The position numbers and the translations under genes are program-made. This document shows, one piece after another, positions 47,725-52,799 of a stretch of DNA of 52,799 nt. The notes under the pieces are model-generated. The model had not been told where the DNA came from. It was given only the letters and a program-made list of their open reading frames with translations, and did not search any database. This stretch comes from JAIBJN01 sp035762005 (lineage in GTDB: Bacteria; Actinomycetota; Thermoleophilia; Gaiellales; Gaiellaceae): assembly GCA_035762005.1 (NCBI GenBank), contig DASTQA010000074.1, forward strand, positions 1 through 52,799, given 5' to 3'. The stretch's first letter is position 1, and each line of letters opens with the position of its first letter.

Positions 47725-50508
47725 CTAGTCGGCGATCTCGATCGTCGCCGAGTTGTAGTTGCGGGACACGGGGTTGTCCGGGTCGTAGTTGTTCTCGACG
47801 TTCCCGGCCATGTCGACGGAGAACCACTTGACCGTCGTCGTGGACGAGATCGTGATCGGCGCGGCGCCCTGCCGCGGGCCGATCGACTCGAGCCGCAACG
47901 CGTTCGCGAACGTCGGCCGGCTGCCGTCGAGGGTGTAGTAGACGACCGCGGGCTCTGACGGCGTCACGAACTCGACCTCGACCGGGCCGGGATACGTCCC
48001 GGCGCCGGGCAGGAGCCTCGACTCGGGCGGGCGGCCGTCCTTGCTCCAGTCGTAGGCCACGTGCATGAGCTCCTCGAGGCCGTTGGCGAACTCCATCGTC
48101 TCGGCGTGGGCCTCCTCCCAGTTCGGCTGGAAGCTCGTGCCGACCTCGAAGTTCCACGCGAAGATGCGGTTCACGTACCAGAGCCGGTCGCCCGAGTTCC
48201 CGGCCGCCGAGTAGAGCACGTCGGCGATCGGGCCCGTGCGCGCGGGCGTCACGGAGAGCCCCCGGTACCGCTTGATCGCCGTGAGGATCCGGTTCGAGGC
48301 CTGGTAGAAGTAGGCCTCCTCGCCGGGATCCGGCCGCGGCAGGGTGATGCGGCCGGGCAGGGCATAGGCGCCGGGCGACCACATGAAGTAGTTGCCCGAG
48401 CTGTGCAGGTTCATGGAGAAGCGGACGTTCGGGTTGTTGTCGGCCACCCAGGTCAGGTTCCGGTTCTCCGGCTCGGAGAGCTCCGCCGGGCCCGCGAACA
48501 CGTCGCTCAGGCAGCTCGTCGAGGCGCCGCTGTAGCCGTCGAAGAGCGACCCGAAGTCGTAGTTGCGGTTGTTGTCGACGCCCCAGCTGTCGCGCCGGTT
48601 CGGATCGGAGTTCTCGTCCGGGCAGTGGTTCGTCATGTTCCGGCGCTGGCCGTTGTCGTCGTAGAAGGCGTAGTGGCCGCCGTCCGGGTTGATGGACGGG
48701 ATGACCCAGATCTCGAGGTTGCGGAGCAGTTGCTGCACGTGCCCGTCGAACGCGTAGTTCCGGAGCAGCCGCTCGGCCGTCTCGACCGCGACGAGCGGAG
48801 GCACCCACTCGCGGGCGTGCTCCTGCGCGTACGCGAGGACGCCCGGCTTCGAGCCGTCGCGCGTGCGGCCGAGCACGAGCGCCTGCACCTGGAACGGCTC
48901 GCGCGAGACGTGCGCGGGCGCGTCGAGGAAGTCCGTCAGCTGCGTCGTCGCCTGCGGCTGGGCGATCCCGTCGCCCGCGTTGCCGCGGTACGTGTACGAG
49001 CGGACGACCGCGCCCGCGCTCGCGTTCAGCGCCGCGACGACGTCCGCGGCCGTGCTCACGAGCGCGCCGCTCGCGTCGGTCGCGAGCGACACGCGGATGT
49101 GCGTCCCCATCACCGAGACGGCGAGCGGCGAGCTGGGAGCGCCCGGATCGACGATCTCGACCGTGAGGTCGTTGCCGCCCTCGTGCCCCCAGGCGAGGGA
49201 CTCGACGACGACGCGGCTCGGATCGAGCGGCGGCGCGCCGTGCAGGCGGCCGGTCGCCGGAAGCCCGGCCTTGAGCGTGCCGCCGTCCGCCTGCGAGATC
49301 ATCGCCGACGGGATCGTGATCCCCGGTGCGCTCCCGCCCATCGCGGTCGGGTCGCCGGGGGCGTTGTTCGCGACGACGACCGCGACCGCCCCCGCCGCCT
49401 GCGCGTTCAGCACCTTCTGCGTGAAGTTGCAGCTGCCGCGGTCGACGAGCGCGATCGCTCCGGCCGGGAAGCCGACGAGCGGGTTGCACCCCTCGGTCGG
49501 GAGCGCGCTGCCGTCGTTCGCGAGCGCGACGCTGCCGGCGATGCCGGCCACGGGCGCCGGCGGGCCGAAGTTGGCCGCGACCGCCGCATACGTGCCGGCG
49601 GCCGACGACGGGGCGTCGATGACGACCCTCGTGCCGGGCGGCTCGAGGATTGTCTGCGCCTTGCGCCGGTAGCCGTTCGTCTCGAACGGCAGGTCGCGGA
49701 CCTCGGCGAGCTCCGGGAACTCAGCCGCGAGCTGGTTGATGCGCTCGTAGAGCTCCGTCGGGTCCAGGTAGTTGTCGACGAAGTCCTCGAAGCGGGCCCT
49801 CGTCGGGCCGTCGTCCGGCGGCAGCCACTCCGTCACCTTCGCCGTCACGACGTCGCCCGTCGAGGCGGTGACGCGGATCATGTCGGGCTGCACCGGAGCG
49901 CTCGTCTGGCGGCGGTGGTACATGTAGACGCCCGCGTCGACGAAGCGCTGGAGCGAGATCGACCCGCCGGAGCCCATCTCGGTGCCTGGGCCCGAATCCC
50001 ACTCGAGCTGGAGCGTCACGGACGGGTCCGCCCCCTCGACGTGGAGGGCCTCGACCGACAGCTGCGGCGTCCCGAGGCTCGTGAACCAGTCGGCGCGGAG
50101 CACCTTGAGGTTCTCGGTCTCCGCCTCGAGCAGTTGCAGCTGCAGGCCCGCGGAGCGCGCCTTCGCCGCCTTGACGGCGTTGCGCTCGGCGAGCACCTCG
50201 TCGAGGTCGGCGGCCGACTGCACCGTCCGCCCGAGCGTGAAGCCCAGCCGCTCGAGCTCCTGCCGCTCGCTCGGCGTCACGACGGCGTTGACGACGATCC
50301 CGTCGTCGGTGTGCTTGATGCTGTGGTCGAGGTCGAAGCCGGCCTCGACCAGGCGGTCGAGCTCGGCCCTGTCGGCCAGGACGACCTCGACGACGCCCGA
50401 GTTCTCGTCGGCTTCGCCGCCCTGCGCGCCGGCCGCCGAGACGGCCAGCAGGCCGGCGGCGAGCACGGCGAGGACCAGGAGCGTGCCTGCCCTAGGTCTC
50501 CCCCTCAT
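47725..50508 (-). CDS. Secreted M14 zinc carboxypeptidase with inserted PA domain
   Basis: 927 residues with a signal peptide. The M14 domain begins near 'YLDPTELYERINQLAAEFPEL' (247) and its zinc site is His564, Glu567 ('EHAREW') and His702 ('NLHSSGNYFMW'), with the substrate Arg in 'NNRNYDFG' (648) and catalytic Glu788 ('WNFEVGTSF'). Between the first strand and the zinc site, about 270 residues are inserted. A protease-associated (PA) domain at roughly 305-420 ('PAGAIALVDRGSCNFTQKVLNAQAAGAVAVVVANN') is followed by an unassigned beta domain (430-545). The C-terminus (850-925) is an Ig-like, chitobiase-type fold. ATG preceded by AAAGGAGG. Confidence 0.9.
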   Translation of the reverse strand: MRGRPRAGTLLVLAVLAAGLLAVSAAGAQGGEADENSGVVEVVLADRAELDRLVEAGFDLDHSIKHTDDGIVVNAVVTPSERQELERLGFTLGRTVQSAADLDEVLAERNAVKAAKARSAGLQLQLLEAETENLKVLRADWFTSLGTPQLSVEALHVEGADPSVTLQLEWDSGPGTEMGSGGSISLQRFVDAGVYMYHRRQTSAPVQPDMIRVTASTGDVVTAKVTEWLPPDDGPTRARFEDFVDNYLDPTELYERINQLAAEFPELAEVRDLPFETNGYRRKAQTILEPPGTRVVIDAPSSAAGTYAAVAANFGPPAPVAGIAGSVALANDGSALPTEGCNPLVGFPAGAIALVDRGSCNFTQKVLNAQAAGAVAVVVANNAPGDPTAMGGSAPGITIPSAMISQADGGTLKAGLPATGRLHGAPPLDPSRVVVESLAWGHEGGNDLTVEIVDPGAPSSPLAVSVMGTHIRVSLATDASGALVSTAADVVAALNASAGAVVRSYTYRGNAGDGIAQPQATTQLTDFLDAPAHVSREPFQVQALVLGRTRDGSKPGVLAYAQEHAREWVPPLVAVETAERLLRNYAFDGHVQQLLRNLEIWVIPSINPDGGHYAFYDDNGQRRNMTNHCPDENSDPNRRDSWGVDNNRNYDFGSLFDGYSGASTSCLSDVFAGPAELSEPENRNLTWVADNNPNVRFSMNLHSSGNYFMWSPGAYALPGRITLPRPDPGEEAYFYQASNRILTAIKRYRGLSVTPARTGPIADVLYSAAGNSGDRLWYVNRIFAWNFEVGTSFQPNWEEAHAETMEFANGLEELMHVAYDWSKDGRPPESRLLPGAGTYPGPVEVEFVTPSEPAVVYYTLDGSRPTFANALRLESIGPRQGAAPITISSTTTVKWFSVDMAGNVENNYDPDNPVSRNYNSATIEIAD

Positions 50509-50600
50509 CGGGAATCCTCCTTTCGGGCCGGGCAGGCGAGGACGAACGCCGGCGACGATCGCGTCGCGGGCGTCCCATCGCTTCCCCCGTTGTGCCCGGC
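50509..50600 (-). ncRNA. Structured leader of the carboxypeptidase mRNA, class unknown
   Basis: On the minus strand GCCGGGCA-type bases at 50600-50593 pair exactly with 50534-50527 (eight base pairs), closing a region that itself folds: GACGCC pairs with GGCGTT around a GCGAC/GTCGC hairpin. An unpaired, conserved-looking GGGGGAAGCGATGG segment sits at the left shoulder. The right strand of the closing stem ends seven bases before the AAAGGAGG ribosome site. I could not match it to a known riboswitch. Confidence 0.4.
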
Positions 50601-50613
50601 AACGTCAGAGACA

Positions 50614-50636
50614 CCGGGACTAAAAACAGGTCCCGG
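50614..50636. promoter_or_regulatory. Palindrome overlapping a possible -10 box of the carboxypeptidase gene
   Basis: CCGGGAC (50614-50620) and GTCCCGG (50630-50636) are inverted copies around nine A/C-rich bases. On the minus strand a TTGACC overlapping the FadR stop and a TTTAGT in the palindrome centre give a -35/-10 pair with about 18 bases between. It could be an operator or, less likely, a terminator of the FadR gene. Confidence 0.4.
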
Positions 50637-50644
50637 CTCTCAGG

Positions 50645-51421
50645 TCAAGCGGCGGGCGGGGAGCCGAAGCGCAGCGTCTGGGCGGCGACGTCGCCGAAGA
50701 GGTCTTCCCAGTCGCGGTCGAGAGCCCGGGCGAACGACTCCTCGAGCATGCGGAAGTGCTCGTCGAGCACGAGCGCCAGCGCCCGCAGGTCGCGCTCCCG
50801 CATCGCCTCGAGCTGGCGCTCGTGGACCTCCACCGTCCTCTCGTCCTGCTCCCGGCCGCCGACGTAGCTGTCCCGGATGGGGGCGAGCTCGCTCTCGGTG
50901 TGGCGCATGGCGGACTGGAGCGTCTTGTTGTGGCTCGCCCGCACGACGGCGCGGTGGAACATCGCGTTCGCGCCCATGACACGGGGGCGGTCACCGAGGT
51001 TCCGGCGCATGAGGTCGACCGTCCGCTCGATCCCGGCGAAGTCCTCCTCCGTCCCCCGCAGCGCGGCCAGGACCGTGGCCGAGCCCTCGAGCAGGCGCCG
51101 GCCGAGGAGGACGTCCACCGCCTCCTCCTCCTCGACGGCGACGTTCTGCGAGATGGCGTCGACCGGGATCACCTCGGCGGCCATGAAGATCCCGCCGCCC
51201 TTGCCCGCGCGCACCCGGAGGAGGCCGCTGCGCTCGAGGACACGCAGCGCCTGGCGGAGCGTCGGCTTCGAGATCCCGAGCTGGCCGGCAAGCTCCTGCT
51301 CGTTGGGCAGCCGGTCGTCCGTCCGCAGGCGCGCCCGCTCGATTCCCTCGAGGAGGTTCTCGATCACCGCCTCGAACGTGCGCGACGTCCTGACCGGCTC
51401 CACGAACACCGCGAGTGCCAC
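50645..51421 (-). CDS. FadR-type GntR family transcriptional regulator
   Basis: 258 residues. 'RLPNEQELAGQLGISKPTLRQALRVLERSGLLRVRAGKGGGIFM' is the GntR winged helix with its beta wing (about residues 38-82). The C-terminal FCD domain has Asp/His positions ('NAMFHRAVVRASHN', 'VHERQLEAMRERD', 'LDEHFRMLEE') for metal or organic-acid sensing. Start GTG at 51419-51421, where a 12-base palindrome directly abuts it. Neighbouring genes (a peptidase and glmS) do not reveal its ligand. Confidence 0.9.
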   Translation of the reverse strand: MALAVFVEPVRTSRTFEAVIENLLEGIERARLRTDDRLPNEQELAGQLGISKPTLRQALRVLERSGLLRVRAGKGGGIFMAAEVIPVDAISQNVAVEEEEAVDVLLGRRLLEGSATVLAALRGTEEDFAGIERTVDLMRRNLGDRPRVMGANAMFHRAVVRASHNKTLQSAMRHTESELAPIRDSYVGGREQDERTVEVHERQLEAMRERDLRALALVLDEHFRMLEESFARALDRDWEDLFGDVAAQTLRFGSPPAA

Positions 51422-51433
51422 TACACGGGTGTA
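51422..51433. promoter_or_regulatory. Candidate autoregulatory operator of the FadR-type regulator
   Basis: TACACGGGTGTA: five-base arms TACAC and GTGTA around GG, directly upstream of the GTG start. FadR-type proteins often bind short palindromes next to their own promoter. A protein here would block the start of transcription or translation. Confidence 0.4.
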
Positions 51434-51497
51434 CGGGTGCCGCGGACGACCGGATGCTTGAGCGACGCCATTGCTCGTTCCTCGCTTCCGAGCGCGA

Positions 51498-51516
51498 GGC
51501 TCCTCGCCGAGGAGCC
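51498..51516 (-). terminator. Hairpin after glmS
   Basis: GGCTCCTCG and CGAGGAGCC flank one base (51498-51516). The element lies two bases after the glmS stop on the minus strand. It is GC-rich without a T tract and may end glmS transcription before the FadR-type gene. Confidence 0.45.
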
Positions 51517-51517
51517 G

Positions 51518-52799
<1,282 letters not shown>

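Noticed and set aside
50509..50600. c-di-AMP (ydaO) or c-di-GMP riboswitch before the carboxypeptidase gene
   Set aside because: A GGGGGAA segment is suggestive, but the conserved GGGGUGAAU and CAGCUAACC-like blocks of ydaO and the GGGACGCAAAGCC core of GEMM are absent.

Overview
The window is very G+C rich with tightly packed genes, frequent GTG and TTG starts, lipoprotein-type solute-binding proteins and many four-base NTGA gene overlaps. Together with glmS, acpS, nnr and alr in near-typical actinobacterial company, this suggests a chromosomal segment of an actinomycete, plausibly of the Thermoleophilia (Gaiellales or Solirubrobacterales). The lineage is inferred from style and protein content only. 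I saw no tRNA, rRNA, CRISPR array, transposase, phage gene or replication origin.

Bases 1 to about 18,100 are almost entirely minus strand and form a catabolic island. An operon with a possibly leaderless promoter encodes a three-subunit molybdenum hydroxylase (FAD, 2Fe-2S and molybdopterin subunits), a CoxG-like maturation protein, a luciferase-like monooxygenase, an M20 amidohydrolase and a fumarylacetoacetate-hydrolase-family enzyme. Next come an M24 hydrolase, a homocitrate-synthase-like Claisen condensing enzyme and RidA, then a GntR regulator with a flavin reductase and a CrtI-like oxidoreductase. Last come a second luciferase-like monooxygenase, a sugar-isomerase-like TIM barrel, a ketopantoate-reductase-like enzyme, a solute-binding lipoprotein and a cut-off ABC ATPase. 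Two copies of a 13-base motif sit upstream of two of these units and may be the GntR operator. The enzyme set fits uptake, hydroxylation, ring opening, amide cleavage and deamination of a nitrogen-containing ring compound, but the substrate cannot be read from sequence.

Bases 18,100 to 29,050 turn to the plus strand: a double cupin, a complete branched-chain-type ABC importer (binding protein, LivH, LivM, LivG, LivF), a class V aminotransferase-fold enzyme, tryptophan 2,3-dioxygenase on the opposite strand, an aldo/keto reductase, an ornithine-cyclodeaminase-like enzyme and a threonine-dehydratase-like enzyme that appears to start at CTG.

Bases 29,050 to 31,640 are a less tidy patch: a sulfatase remnant, a TetR regulator divergent from an NAD-dependent epimerase with a palindrome between them, and a frameshifted SRPBCC gene.

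Bases 31,640 to 43,710 are mostly housekeeping and lipid genes: fabI, a histone-deacetylase-fold hydrolase with an SDR, a PAP2-type phosphatase, a flippase-like membrane protein, an acyltransferase, a thioredoxin-like protein, a frameshifted SnoaL-like gene, a tRNA nucleotidyltransferase-like gene, alr, a YbaK deacylase, nnr, acpS, a NagD-type phosphatase and arfB. Several divergent pairs here have 17 to 28 bases between start codons and overlapping -10 boxes.

Bases 43,750 to 52,799 hold a copper-linked group (two paralogous membrane proteins, a CopC-CopD fusion and a YcnI-like protein), ended by two strong hairpins. After it come a large secreted M14 carboxypeptidase with an inserted PA domain and a structured leader, a FadR-type regulator, and glmS running off the right edge.
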